Shown: positions 36,377-45,799 of the stretch, in pieces
Layout of the letters: each line of letters starts with the position of its first letter
How positions within the stretch are numbered: the first letter of the stretch is position 1
Source: Seonamhaeicola sp. ML3
GTDB lineage: Bacteria; Bacteroidota; Bacteroidia; Flavobacteriales; Flavobacteriaceae
Length of the DNA stretch: 64,000 bases
Reading direction: 5' to 3'
Assembly: GCF_023273855.1 (NCBI RefSeq)
Contig: NZ_CP096884.1
Location: 2,790,001 to 2,854,000, forward strand
The notes under the pieces: generated by a model
What the model saw: only the letters and a program-made list of their open reading frames with translations
The model's database searches: none
What the model was told of the DNA's origin: nothing
Made by a program: the position numbers and the translations under genes

Positions 36377-39208
36377 TTAAAACCACCTTCTTCTGAAAAG
36401 ACCCAGCAAAACCTGTGGGTCTACAGTGAATTTAAATCTAATCTTTTGATCATAGTTGGGTTGCCCTATTTCCCATCCAAGACTTGAATAAATCGGGAAG
36501 TAAATCTCAAAATAATCGGTTACTAGATTTAACCTTATACCGGAATCGTATACGAATTTAGCAGAGTCAAATTTGTTTTTAACAACACCTATATCCCCAT
36601 AAGCCAATATATACCTCCATATGGATGTGCTCAGATTTAAAGTAGATATCCATTGGTTTGCAAATGGGGTTTCTAGTTTTGATTTAAAACCACCTTCGGC
36701 AGCTATGAATTGTTGACTATAAATTCCAGAGTCTTCAGACCTACCCAAGTAGGCAAAATCAAATAAGTAATCGGTAGGGCGATCAAGAGCGAAGCTGAAA
36801 AAATTAGTGTCTAAATCGGTGTTGTTTTTCAGGAAAGCACCTGTAAACAAACGTAAATTTATTTGTCTATTACTCTCAAAAAGCTTCCTGTATTCATAAT
36901 TGAAGGCTATTTTACTGAAGTTTTTTCCAAGCTGAAAATCTGTAGACCACTTGGTGAAATCTATCAAATTATCATTAGAATGGGTATAACGGGCATTAAA
37001 CACACTATAATTAGGTTCTGTAGATGTGAAAATATTATTTTCATCTTTATCCCTATTGATGTCTATATATCTAAATACTAAAGCTTTTCTTTTATTTGAT
37101 CTTAAATCGTTGCTCTCCCTGAATAAAAACGTAAGTGATGGGATTATTTTTCTAACGAAAAGATCTTCGGCATAAGACGAATAACTTCCAGAAATGCCGT
37201 AATTTAAATAGTACAGGTTAGAATTTTCGAAGTAATGTATTTTGGAAATGGCTGCTGAACCGGTCAAGGATTTTGACTTTAAGGCGTATTGGGGTTCAAT
37301 TTTATAGTTTAAAAGCCTTCTTAGTACAGTTTTGTTATAAACTCTGGCTCCTAAGGTGAGCCCATCATAAATATTGTTGAATTCTGCCACAGGCATGAAA
37401 AAAACCTGGTTGTAATGCGGGTCTTCTATATCCTGAAACAGTCTAAATTGAAGCGGTTTGTTATTAAAGAAAAAGCCTTTTAGGGATTTCCAGTTGTCTC
37501 TTATGTTTATTTCCGGTATAACTTTGTTGTAATTAAGTACCAATTTGTTGGCACTATCCCGGGGTATAGTAAATGTTTTACTATCGCTTATATTTTCGAT
37601 CCAACGTTTTGATATTATACTATCGTCTAAAAGTGTATATAAAGAAACAGGCATTGTATTATCTCGCTTGTTCTTTATGGTTAGGGTTATTGAATCTGTT
37701 GTTTTTGAAACCTTGGATATTTTGAAATCAATTTTTTTTCTTGTTCCAAGATAATCGGTGAAGAACCAATCGATATCTTTTTTTGTTTGGGACTTTATAA
37801 ACGTTTCAAATGCTTTTGAGCTGGTCTGTTTTAATTTGTGGTCTTTAATAAAACTAGATAGGCTATGCTCTACCACATCCTGGTTCACGAAATCGTCTAG
37901 ATATCTTAAGCCTACTCCGGCCTTGTATTTGTTAGCAATATTGGCATTGAATTTTAAAAGTGAATCTTTTGACATTGTTAGTGGCTGGTCTCTGTTGGTC
38001 CTAGCCATAAGCATAAATGCCAAGATATATTTGTCGTTAAATTTCATATCAGCAATATGAAAGGATCTAACCCCCCAAATATTGGCAATGGAACCCAAAA
38101 ACTTCATGTCTGGATAGTGGTAATCTACATATTTCATGGCGTAGAAAATTTGAGCAGCATCCAATAGCCATTGTTCCTTTCTAGGGTTGACCAATAATGT
38201 GTTTTCAAGGTAATTGTGAAGTGCTAGTTTCAATACCTTTAATTCATATTGAAAATGATTGGGGTAGGGCTTAATAAATTTTGGAAGAAAGTTTAGTCCA
38301 TAAACGGGGTCTTTTTCATAATCAATTTGAGTAATCAATAATTTTTTGTGTGGATACGCCCCTATATTTTGTTTAATAAAATCTAAAACCTTTTCGGTTA
38401 TTAGTACTTTATCAATAACCTCTAGACCACCATCTTTAACGCTCGACACTAAAGATAAATCACTGTTTTCTATAGTATTGAAGTCTTTGGTCTTTCTTAA
38501 AAAAAGTTTATTACAAACTCTATTTTTACCATAAAGTCTAATATGTTGATTTTTAATATTTTGAATGATATTTTCTGAATCAAGACTCGAGGTTAAATAA
38601 TAACCATTAGGATAATTTATTTCTAAATTTAGATCTAGTTTTGGTATAAATAAATCATCTAAATCCTTATTGCTGTAATATTGCCATTCTCCATTATTTA
38701 CAGCAGGTGTTATAAACCAATATCTTAAATCTAAATTACCATCATCAGTTATTCCATAACGCGTAAATTTAGAACTTGGAATTTGTACAATGTTCTTTAA
38801 AGAGATTTCGTAATACTCACCTGGTTTAAGAGGTTCTTTTAATTCTACCTTAATAACATCTGGATGCTTTTCAAGTTCACAATAAAAAATATCTTCGTTA
38901 TCTTGTTTCATAGAAGTAACGATAGAATAACCACGGTCTTCATTTTTTGCTAAATGAAAATTGTTGTTAAACTCTTCTGCTATTCTTTCGGCTAACGGAG
39001 TGCTCTTTGTAGAAAAACTATTTGCCCAGTTATTAAGGTAAATGGTTTTTAGGGTGTCATTCGAAGTGTTTTGATATCGAATGGTTTGAGATATTGATAT
39101 TTTTTTTCCCTGAATGTTAAAATCCGCACTGAGGTCAATTTTATTTTGACCAAAGCTCCACAAACAAGCTAAAAAGCAAATAAGTAAATTTAAGTATCGG
39201 ATATTCAA
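36377..39208 (-). CDS. M1-peptidase-like protein without zinc site, fused to an outer-membrane beta-barrel
   Basis: This 943-residue protein has a signal peptide ('LNLLICFLACLWSFGQ') and an N-terminal half resembling M1-type gluzincin aminopeptidases. The zinc motif HExxH is replaced by HNYLE (about 331-335), and the following 'WLLDAAQIFY' stands where 'WLxEGxA' is expected. The C-terminal half (about 590-943) has alternating amphipathic strands and ends '...FRRRWF', with the terminal Phe of outer-membrane barrels. It is probably a surface-exposed, non-peptidase domain on a barrel. Function unknown. Confidence 0.75.
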   Translation of the reverse strand: MNIRYLNLLICFLACLWSFGQNKIDLSADFNIQGKKISISQTIRYQNTSNDTLKTIYLNNWANSFSTKSTPLAERIAEEFNNNFHLAKNEDRGYSIVTSMKQDNEDIFYCELEKHPDVIKVELKEPLKPGEYYEISLKNIVQIPSSKFTRYGITDDGNLDLRYWFITPAVNNGEWQYYSNKDLDDLFIPKLDLNLEINYPNGYYLTSSLDSENIIQNIKNQHIRLYGKNRVCNKLFLRKTKDFNTIENSDLSLVSSVKDGGLEVIDKVLITEKVLDFIKQNIGAYPHKKLLITQIDYEKDPVYGLNFLPKFIKPYPNHFQYELKVLKLALHNYLENTLLVNPRKEQWLLDAAQIFYAMKYVDYHYPDMKFLGSIANIWGVRSFHIADMKFNDKYILAFMLMARTNRDQPLTMSKDSLLKFNANIANKYKAGVGLRYLDDFVNQDVVEHSLSSFIKDHKLKQTSSKAFETFIKSQTKKDIDWFFTDYLGTRKKIDFKISKVSKTTDSITLTIKNKRDNTMPVSLYTLLDDSIISKRWIENISDSKTFTIPRDSANKLVLNYNKVIPEINIRDNWKSLKGFFFNNKPLQFRLFQDIEDPHYNQVFFMPVAEFNNIYDGLTLGARVYNKTVLRRLLNYKIEPQYALKSKSLTGSAAISKIHYFENSNLYYLNYGISGSYSSYAEDLFVRKIIPSLTFLFRESNDLRSNKRKALVFRYIDINRDKDENNIFTSTEPNYSVFNARYTHSNDNLIDFTKWSTDFQLGKNFSKIAFNYEYRKLFESNRQINLRLFTGAFLKNNTDLDTNFFSFALDRPTDYLFDFAYLGRSEDSGIYSQQFIAAEGGFKSKLETPFANQWISTLNLSTSIWRYILAYGDIGVVKNKFDSAKFVYDSGIRLNLVTDYFEIYFPIYSSLGWEIGQPNYDQKIRFKFTVDPQVLLGLFRRRWF

Positions 39209-39333
39209 ACTAAGGTAACATTTAAGGTTAATTCAAAATTTAAGGCTTCGCAATATAGTAAATTAAGGCACTATCCTTTTTTTATAAACAGTGTTACATG
39301 ACTATTAAACAAGTTAGGGGCTAAAACACCTAA

Positions 39334-40023
39334 CTAAAAATTAGGGGTTAGTTGTGATTGTTCGTAGAATTTATCTAAAATTTGAGTAACTTCTTCTGGT
39401 GTGTCTACTAAGTGGACAAGGTCTAAATCTTTTGGGCTTATATTTCCAAAGGTATCCAGCAAGGTACTCTTAATCCAATCCATTAAACCTTTCCAAAAAT
39501 CGGTGCCGACTAAAATGATTGGGAATTTACCAATTTTATGTGTCTGAATGAGTGTAAGTGCTTCGAAGAACTCATCTAGTGTACCAAAACCTCCGGGCAT
39601 TACTACAAAACCTTGAGAATATTTAACAAACATGACTTTACGGACAAAGAAATAATCGAAATCTAAATTTTTATCATGGTCTATATAAGGATTGTCGTGC
39701 TGTTCAAAAGGCAATTCAATATTCAATCCAACAGAAGTACCACCTGCTAAATGAGCCCCTTTATTTCCTGCTTCCATAATTCCTGGTCCACCACCAGTTA
39801 TGACGCCGTAACCGGCTTCAACAATTTTTTCTGCAACATCAACGGTTAGTTTGTAGTATTTATGGTCTGGTTTTGTTCTGGCCGAACCAAAAACTGATAC
39901 GCAAGGACCAATCTTGCTCATGCTTTCAAAACCATTTACAAATTCTCCCATTATTTTAAAGATAGCCCAAGAATCGTTTGTTTTGATTTCGTTCCAACCT
40001 TTGTGTCGCAATTCTTTTCTCAT
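39334..40023 (-). CDS. LOG-family (TIGR00730) Rossmann-fold protein
   Basis: This 229-residue protein has the LOG-family motifs 'VFGSARTKPDHKYY', 'GGGPGIMEAGNKGA' and PGGFGTLDE. Members hydrolyse nucleoside 5'-monophosphates, releasing the base (cytokinin-activating in plants); in bacteria the physiological substrate is often uncertain. It lies 62 bases downstream of uvrA on the same strand. Confidence 0.9.
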   Translation of the reverse strand: MRKELRHKGWNEIKTNDSWAIFKIMGEFVNGFESMSKIGPCVSVFGSARTKPDHKYYKLTVDVAEKIVEAGYGVITGGGPGIMEAGNKGAHLAGGTSVGLNIELPFEQHDNPYIDHDKNLDFDYFFVRKVMFVKYSQGFVVMPGGFGTLDEFFEALTLIQTHKIGKFPIILVGTDFWKGLMDWIKSTLLDTFGNISPKDLDLVHLVDTPEEVTQILDKFYEQSQLTPNF

Positions 40024-40085
40024 ATTGTCTTATGTGTTTTTTATTTATTACTGTATTCTCAGAGCGAGCTCTTGAGAGTTGTTGT

Positions 40086-42917
40086 CTAATGTAATTCTTT
40101 TTTAAGGAATTTGGCAGTGTAACTTTTTTTATGCTTCACAACCTCTTCTGGGGTGCCCTCAACTATAATTTGACCGCCACCTTTGCCGCCCTCGTAGCCA
40201 ATATCTATAATATGGTCAACGGTTTTGATAACATCTAAATTGTGTTCAATAATAAGTACAGTATTACCTTTGTCTGCTAGTTTGTTTAAAACTTGCATGA
40301 GCACCCTAATATCTTCAAAGTGAAGTCCAGTTGTGGGCTCGTCGAGGATATAAAACGTATTTCCTGTATCTCTTTTGCTTAGTTCGGTAGCCAGTTTTAT
40401 GCGTTGTGCCTCACCTCCTGAAAGTGTTGTACTTTGTTGACCAAGTGTGATATAGCCTAATCCAACATCTTTAATGGTCTTTAATTTCTTGTAGATTTTT
40501 GGAATATGCTCAAAGAAATCAACAGCCTCGTTAATGGTCATTTCCAATACATCACTAATCGATTTCCCTTTATACCGTATTTCTAGGGTTTCTCTATTAA
40601 AACGTTTGCCTTGGCAGGTTTCACATTCTACGTAAACATCGGGTAGAAAGTTCATTTCTATAACACGTAAACCACCACCTTGACAGGTCTCACATCGTCC
40701 ACCTTTTACATTAAAGCTAAAACGTCCGGGTTTGTAACCTCTAATCATAGCTTCAGGGGTTTTAGCAAATAATGCTCTTATTTCGCTGAAGGTTCCTGTA
40801 TATGTTGCAGGGTTACTTCTTGGTGTACGCCCTATTGGTGATTGGTTGATATCAATTACTTTATCAATATGTTCTAAGCCCTTAATACTCTTAAAGGGCA
40901 TTGGCTTTTTTACGCCATTAAAATAGTGAGCATTTAAAATAGGGTAGAGGGTTTCATTGATTAAAGTTGATTTCCCGCTTCCTGAAACACCCGTTATGCC
41001 AATCATTTTCCCCAATGGGAATTTAACCGATACGTTTTTAAGGTTGTTGCCTGTACACCCTTTCAACTCCAAAAACTTCCCGTTTCCAGATCGTCGTTTT
41101 TTAGGGATTTCTATGGCTTTGGTACCGTTAAGGTAATCTGCTGTTAATGTATGGTGTGTTTTTAAATCGTTAACATTACCAATACTAATAATTTCACCTC
41201 CATGTTTTCCTGCTTTAGGACCTATATCAATTACATAATCGGCACGCTCTATCATGTCTTTATCATGTTCTACGACAATCACAGAATTACCAATATCGCG
41301 TAACGAAACCAAAGAATTAATTAGTTTTTCGTTATCGCGTTGGTGTAGACCAATGCTGGGCTCGTCCAGTATATAGAGCACGCCCACCAATTGCGAACCA
41401 ATTTGTGTGGCCAACCTAATGCGTTGTGCCTCACCCCCAGATAGGGATTTAGAGCTTCTATTAAGCGTAAGGTAAGTTAATCCAACATCTAGTAAGAACT
41501 GAAGTCTGGATTTAATTTCCTTGAGTATTTCTTCAGCAATCTTTATCTGTTTTTCCGAGAGGTGGTTATGTAAATCATTAAACCAATCTGCTAATTCAGC
41601 GATATCTGTATTAGCGAGTTCAGCAATGTTTTTGTTATTTATTTTAAAGTAAAGCGATTCCTTTTTTAAACGGCTACCTTCACAATCCGGACATTTAATT
41701 TTATCCATATAATCCTTTGCCCATCGTTTTAAAGATGTAGATTCTGCGGTCTTGTATTGATTTTCGATGAAGTTAGCTACACCTTCAAAATCGATATTAT
41801 AGTTACGCGTTACCCCCAGCGATTTACTGGCTACAGAGAATTTTTCTTTACCGCCATAAAGAATCATTTCTTTGGCTTCTTTCGGAATGGATTTATAAGG
41901 GTCTGTGAGTTTAAAATTGAAACGCTGTGCTATGGTTTCAAATTGTTTAAAAATCCAGCTGCTCTTTTGTGGTCCGTGAGGTGCAATGGCACCATTTGCA
42001 ATAGAAAGCGAATCGTCAGGAATAATTTTATCGATATTCACCTTGTACAACTCTCCAATACCATTACAGGTAGGGCAGGCACCTTTGGGCGAATTGAACG
42101 AAAAATTATTGGGTTCGGGATTTGGGTATGAAATCCCTGAGGACGGACACATTAAATTTCTACTAAAGTAGCGTGATTTATTGGTGTCCTGGTCAATGAC
42201 CAAAAGTACATCATCCCCATGATACATGGCGGTATTGATAGTTTCGGTTAGCCTTTTGTCGTTATCAATAGTATCGTTAACGACCAATCTGTCTATTACA
42301 ATTTCAATATCATGGGTTTTGTAACGGTCCAGTTTCATACCCTTTACAATATCGCGAATCTCGCCATCTGTTCTTACCTTAACAAAACCTTGCTTTCCTA
42401 TTTGTTCAAATAACTCACGGTAATGTCCTTTTCTAGACCTAATTACTGGAGCTAATATATTGATACGCTTGTCTTTAAAGTCTTTAAGAATAAGTTCTTT
42501 TATTTGCTCATCGCTATAGCTAACCATTTTATCTCCCGTATTATAGCTAAAGGCATCGCTAGCCCTCGCAAATAATAAGCGCAAGAAATCGTAAATCTCT
42601 GTAATGGTACCAACGGTAGAACGAGGGGATTTACTTGTTGTTTTTTGCTCTATTGCAATGACTGGAGAGAGACCATCTATTTTATCGACATCAGGTCGTT
42701 CTAAACCCCCTAAAAATTGTCTGGCGTAAGCCGAAAAGGTTTCAATATATCTACGCTGTCCTTCAGCATAAATAGTATCGAAGGCCAAAGAGGATTTTCC
42801 GCTTCCCGATAGACCCGTTATAACGACAAGTTTCTCTCTTGGTATGGAAACATCAATGTTTTTTAGATTATGGGCTCGTGCTCCTTTTACTTCTATAGAC
42901 TCCTCAAATTGGCTCAT
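40086..42917 (-). CDS. uvrA: Excinuclease ABC subunit A
   Basis: This 943-residue protein is the damage-recognition ATPase of nucleotide excision repair. It has the N-terminal '[16 protein letters not shown]' Walker A (about 33-48), two zinc-binding Cys sets in the C-terminal half ('CETCQGGG' and 'CETCQGKRF' 20 residues apart), plus 'CPTCNG' and 'CPDCEG' in the first half. Both ABC signatures 'LSGGEAQRI' and both 'DEP' Walker B motifs are intact. Standard length. Confidence 0.98.
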   Translation of the reverse strand: MSQFEESIEVKGARAHNLKNIDVSIPREKLVVITGLSGSGKSSLAFDTIYAEGQRRYIETFSAYARQFLGGLERPDVDKIDGLSPVIAIEQKTTSKSPRSTVGTITEIYDFLRLLFARASDAFSYNTGDKMVSYSDEQIKELILKDFKDKRINILAPVIRSRKGHYRELFEQIGKQGFVKVRTDGEIRDIVKGMKLDRYKTHDIEIVIDRLVVNDTIDNDKRLTETINTAMYHGDDVLLVIDQDTNKSRYFSRNLMCPSSGISYPNPEPNNFSFNSPKGACPTCNGIGELYKVNIDKIIPDDSLSIANGAIAPHGPQKSSWIFKQFETIAQRFNFKLTDPYKSIPKEAKEMILYGGKEKFSVASKSLGVTRNYNIDFEGVANFIENQYKTAESTSLKRWAKDYMDKIKCPDCEGSRLKKESLYFKINNKNIAELANTDIAELADWFNDLHNHLSEKQIKIAEEILKEIKSRLQFLLDVGLTYLTLNRSSKSLSGGEAQRIRLATQIGSQLVGVLYILDEPSIGLHQRDNEKLINSLVSLRDIGNSVIVVEHDKDMIERADYVIDIGPKAGKHGGEIISIGNVNDLKTHHTLTADYLNGTKAIEIPKKRRSGNGKFLELKGCTGNNLKNVSVKFPLGKMIGITGVSGSGKSTLINETLYPILNAHYFNGVKKPMPFKSIKGLEHIDKVIDINQSPIGRTPRSNPATYTGTFSEIRALFAKTPEAMIRGYKPGRFSFNVKGGRCETCQGGGLRVIEMNFLPDVYVECETCQGKRFNRETLEIRYKGKSISDVLEMTINEAVDFFEHIPKIYKKLKTIKDVGLGYITLGQQSTTLSGGEAQRIKLATELSKRDTGNTFYILDEPTTGLHFEDIRVLMQVLNKLADKGNTVLIIEHNLDVIKTVDHIIDIGYEGGKGGGQIIVEGTPEEVVKHKKSYTAKFLKKELH

Positions 42918-43019
42918 AAATTTGCAAAAGCGCTAATTTACGATTTTAGTTGTTAAAGTTCTGTGAACTTTTATCTTGGTTTTATTATAATTGTACACAA
43001 AATTTTGAAAAATAATAGC

Positions 43020-43544
43020 ATGAAATTATTAGGAATAGGTTCAAGAATACAGTACAACGAATATGGTAAAGGTGTTATTACCAATGTAACATCTCAACAC
43101 TATTGGGTTACTTTTATTGATAAAGGTTTGGAAACAATAGATTTAGATAGTGAATTTGAAGTGATTGAAGCTGCCTATGATGATTTAGACACCGTTAGTT
43201 TCTATGATATCGAAACGAGTTTAGTAGATATTTTAAAAAAATGGAGCGATGTAAGTGAAGTTGTTCCAATTGCGGATAAGTATAAAGGCGGAAAGATTAT
43301 TTTGCAACCAGCAGACGATAGTTTAAAACCCTATGAGTTACCTATTGATAAATTTTTCCATAAAATAACCATGGTGAGAGATAGGCTGCGTGTTATGGAA
43401 CAACGCATAAATTCCAGTGATTTAGATGAGCAGGGTAAAATAGATTTACAGCAGTATGTAACCAGGATTTATGGGAGTTTAACTAGCTTTAATGTGCTGT
43501 TTAAATCTGATTCCCATAAGTTTATAGGGCAGCGTAGTAAGTAG
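43020..43544 (+). CDS. Conserved hypothetical protein with a CarD/Tudor-like start
   Basis: The ATG at 43020 begins 'MKLLGIGSRIQYNEYGKGVI', giving 174 residues. The first 50 residues have a small beta-barrel look ('GSRIQYNEYGKGVITNVTSQHYWVTFIDKG'), reminiscent of CarD/Tudor-type or UvrD C-terminal domains; the rest is helical. It is soluble and is divergent from uvrA (102 bases apart). From memory, similar proteins are common in Flavobacteriaceae with no known function. Confidence 0.65.
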   Translation: MKLLGIGSRIQYNEYGKGVITNVTSQHYWVTFIDKGLETIDLDSEFEVIEAAYDDLDTVSFYDIETSLVDILKKWSDVSEVVPIADKYKGGKIILQPADDSLKPYELPIDKFFHKITMVRDRLRVMEQRINSSDLDEQGKIDLQQYVTRIYGSLTSFNVLFKSDSHKFIGQRSK

Positions 43545-43548
43545 ATTT

Positions 43549-43579
43549 TTCAGTATTCAGTGGCAGTAGACAGTATTTA
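43549..43579 (+). repeat. CAGT-rich tract, left of the frameshifted gene
   Basis: Five CAGT words occur in about 30 bases: CAGTATTCAGTGGCAGTAG (43551-43569), then ACAGTATT. Such CAGT/ACTG-rich tracts recur between genes in Bacteroidota. A second, opposite-strand tract lies at 44276-44300. Confidence 0.5.
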
Positions 43580-44238
43580 GTTTAGCTTTTTGTTGTTCCA
43601 CAAGGCAATTGTAGATGCTGTAAAAAAAACAACCAAGATTAAATTTAAGTATCCTCCTTTAACGATAATCCAAATATTATTTGGTAAATATTTTGTAACC
43701 AAACTTTCAAGTAAAAAAGGAATAAGAGGGAAAAAGAATATTATCCATCTAGGGTATAAAGTTTTTCTTTTCCAGACTTGAACGATAAAAAGAATGGATA
43801 GTATTGTTACAAGAGGGTAAACAAATGCCTAATAGTTTCATTTATGTTTTCTGAAAGTAACACTGCTGCGTCTTTGATGTTAATGCTGTGTTCTGTAGCA
43901 AGTTTGGCTGTAGTCGCTATAGCAATAAAAGCTCCATGGACTATTCCAAATGCTATTAAAATACTTCCGAATAACATTGTAACACTTAGTCTTAAAACAT
44001 ATTTTGTATGCTTAAAAGCATAATACACTTGACCTAATCCAAGCATATAAAACCAAGTTGCGAATAATGCACATACGCCACTAGCAGTGATTCTAAGGTC
44101 CGAAGCATTTCCCATATTCTGTTTTAGGCTCATGTTAACGGGGTCATAGTACAGAAGCATATCACCAGCAAATAGAATTAGCCCTCCCAATATCCCCGAA
44201 ATCCCTAAAATTCTTATCCAGAATAGTTTAGCTTTCAT
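43577..44238 (-). pseudogene. Frameshifted multi-span membrane protein gene
   Basis: The first reading frame, starting at 44238 ('MKAKLFWIRILGISGILGG'), stops at 43807 after 143 residues. A different minus-strand frame is open from 43828 to the TAA at 43577 and reads on naturally as membrane protein: 'AFVYPLVTILSILFIVQVW', then 'WIIFFFPLIPFLLESLV' and 'LNLILVVFFTASTIALW'. Joined, they give about 220 residues with six or seven membrane segments and a plausible full-length protein. The shift must lie between 43807 and 43831. It may be a real inactivation, a programmed shift or a sequencing error. Family not certain. Confidence 0.75.
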
Positions 44239-44275
44239 TGTTTTAATGTTTTGGGGTTTGTTATGGAATGTGTTT

Positions 44276-44300
44276 ACTGCCTACTGAGCACTGCTAACTG
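44276..44300 (-). repeat. CAGT-rich tract, right of the frameshifted gene
   Basis: On the minus strand it reads CAGTTAGCAGTGCTCAGTAG then GCAGT, with four CAGT words in 25 bases. It is in opposite orientation to the tract at 43549-43579. Confidence 0.5.
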
Positions 44301-44306
44301 TCAAAC

Positions 44307-45014
44307 TTAAGGCGTTCCTTTAATATCGCTAATCTCCATACCAAAGAAAAGGATGTTGTGATATGTTGGTAAAAGCACGCCACTTTCGGTGGTCGTCCAA
44401 TCGCTCCATGAGGCTTCAAGACCGTCAATAGGAAGCTCTTTTGTCCACATTTTAAAGCACATGGGTTTTCCAGAGTCATCAAGCTCCCACAAAAAGGAAT
44501 CTCCAGAGTTGTATGTAACCAACAGGGCTTCGCCTTCAGGAGTGTTTACAAGTCCTCGCTTAACGCCTTCATCAAAAACCATGTAGGGTGCAAAGACCCA
44601 AAACGTATCGTTTCTAAAGTATTGATGAGCTTTTTGGGTCAACTCTTCGGCTAATTCGCCATCAACCTTGAAACTATGTACATAGGCCTGGTTTAGAGTA
44701 CTGTCATCAAAATTCAATCTTACTTTATGGTCTTTCCAGTAGACTTCACACTCATTTTTGTGTTTTTCCCATTTGTAGTGTCGTTTGCTTTTAAATGTCC
44801 ACTCAAAAACTTTAGTGCTATCAAAGGCTTGTTTGTTTAGTGCTTTAGTCATTTTAGAAGCTAAAACATCGGCTTTTTCACTTACTCGGGCATTGGGTAA
44901 ATTTTCGTTGTATTTAAAGTACAAGAATGCGAAAAAAATCACACTGGGTAAGGTTAGAAAAACTACTATACCTAGAATTATTTTCCAAATGTTCTTTTTT
45001 TTCCGTTTTGCCAA
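44307..45014 (-). CDS. Membrane-anchored hypothetical protein
   Basis: The 235-residue protein has a very basic start (MAKRKKKNIWK), one membrane segment (about 12-31) and an extracytoplasmic domain rich in Trp and aromatic strands ('DSFLWELDDSGKPMCFKMW', 'WSDWTTTESGVLLPTYHNI'). It may be a lipid- or ligand-binding beta-sheet domain; no family is recognised. The gene stands alone on the minus strand, 68 bases before the frameshifted gene. Confidence 0.65.
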   Translation of the reverse strand: MAKRKKKNIWKIILGIVVFLTLPSVIFFAFLYFKYNENLPNARVSEKADVLASKMTKALNKQAFDSTKVFEWTFKSKRHYKWEKHKNECEVYWKDHKVRLNFDDSTLNQAYVHSFKVDGELAEELTQKAHQYFRNDTFWVFAPYMVFDEGVKRGLVNTPEGEALLVTYNSGDSFLWELDDSGKPMCFKMWTKELPIDGLEASWSDWTTTESGVLLPTYHNILFFGMEISDIKGTP

Positions 45015-45110
45015 CTGTAGGGAGTTTTTGCTAATAACTAAGCTAAAAGTATAAACTATTTCCTTCTAATAAAAGGGAAATATTGAAAAACTGTAAATAT
45101 ATTCAGTCGT

Positions 45111-45710
45111 TTAGCTTATCGACACTTTTAGTTCCTCAAGTTTTTCATTAGCAAAAGATATGAGTTCATCAAAAAATAACGTGAATTCATTTTCAAATTC
45201 GGTATAAAACGTCTTGAGTTCATTGATAGCTTCATTCATACTCGATTTGTTTTTCGTTCTTCTATTCATACCATCTAAAACTCGTGATATACCTTCAATA
45301 GAAGCATAGCTAAGCAGCCAATTATCTGCAATTAAATAGGGCATCATTTTTTGTACGCGTGCTGGTAATATGGTATAGTGTTCGTTAAGGGACGAGTAAA
45401 AATTTTCTACATAAACTTCTAATGGTGTGTTTGAATATTTATTCCAGTTTTTTGCCAAAAAATGATCATAAAGTATGTCTACAATAATACCAGAATAGTG
45501 ACCATATTTTTCATGAAGTCGTTTTGTGCTTAGTCTTACGGTTTTGTGGGCATCAGTAAACGTATCGATGTGTCTATGAAGTAGGATGCCAATTTGAATG
45601 TTTTTAGGGTATTTTTTATAGCGGCTTCCTTTAATGCCATCGGCAATAAAATTCCCGAGGGTAACTAGGTCGTTGTCACCAGATAGATAAATGTGGGCCA
45701 AATAATTCAT
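45111..45710 (-). CDS. ACP phosphodiesterase-like protein (AcpH/DUF479 family)
   Basis: This 199-residue protein shows the AcpH (PF04336) pattern: 'MNYLAHIYLSG' at the start, 'LGNFIADGIKG', 'GILLHRHIDTFTDAH' with its His/Asp metal ligands, and 'IIVDILYDHFLAKNW'. AcpH removes the 4'-phosphopantetheine group from acyl carrier protein; Bacteroidota homologues are related but the activity is untested. It is divergent from glmM. Confidence 0.88.
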   Translation of the reverse strand: MNYLAHIYLSGDNDLVTLGNFIADGIKGSRYKKYPKNIQIGILLHRHIDTFTDAHKTVRLSTKRLHEKYGHYSGIIVDILYDHFLAKNWNKYSNTPLEVYVENFYSSLNEHYTILPARVQKMMPYLIADNWLLSYASIEGISRVLDGMNRRTKNKSSMNEAINELKTFYTEFENEFTLFFDELISFANEKLEELKVSIS

Positions 45711-45769
45711 CGCAGAAAATTACGAATAGATTTTTAAGTTTAGTTAAAAAACATCCTAAAAAAAATATG

Positions 45770-45777
45770 TACGTTTG
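45770..45777 (+). promoter_or_regulatory. -7 box of glmM
   Basis: TACGTTTG matches TAnnTTTG and lies 22 bases before the glmM start at 45800; no clear upstream TTTG is seen. Confidence 0.45.
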
Positions 45778-45799
45778 CAGAAATTAGAATTAGAAAACT

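Noticed and set aside
43590-43781. Plus-strand reading frame of 63 codons
   Set aside because: It is the complement of the continuing tail of the frameshifted membrane-protein gene, which makes better protein sense.
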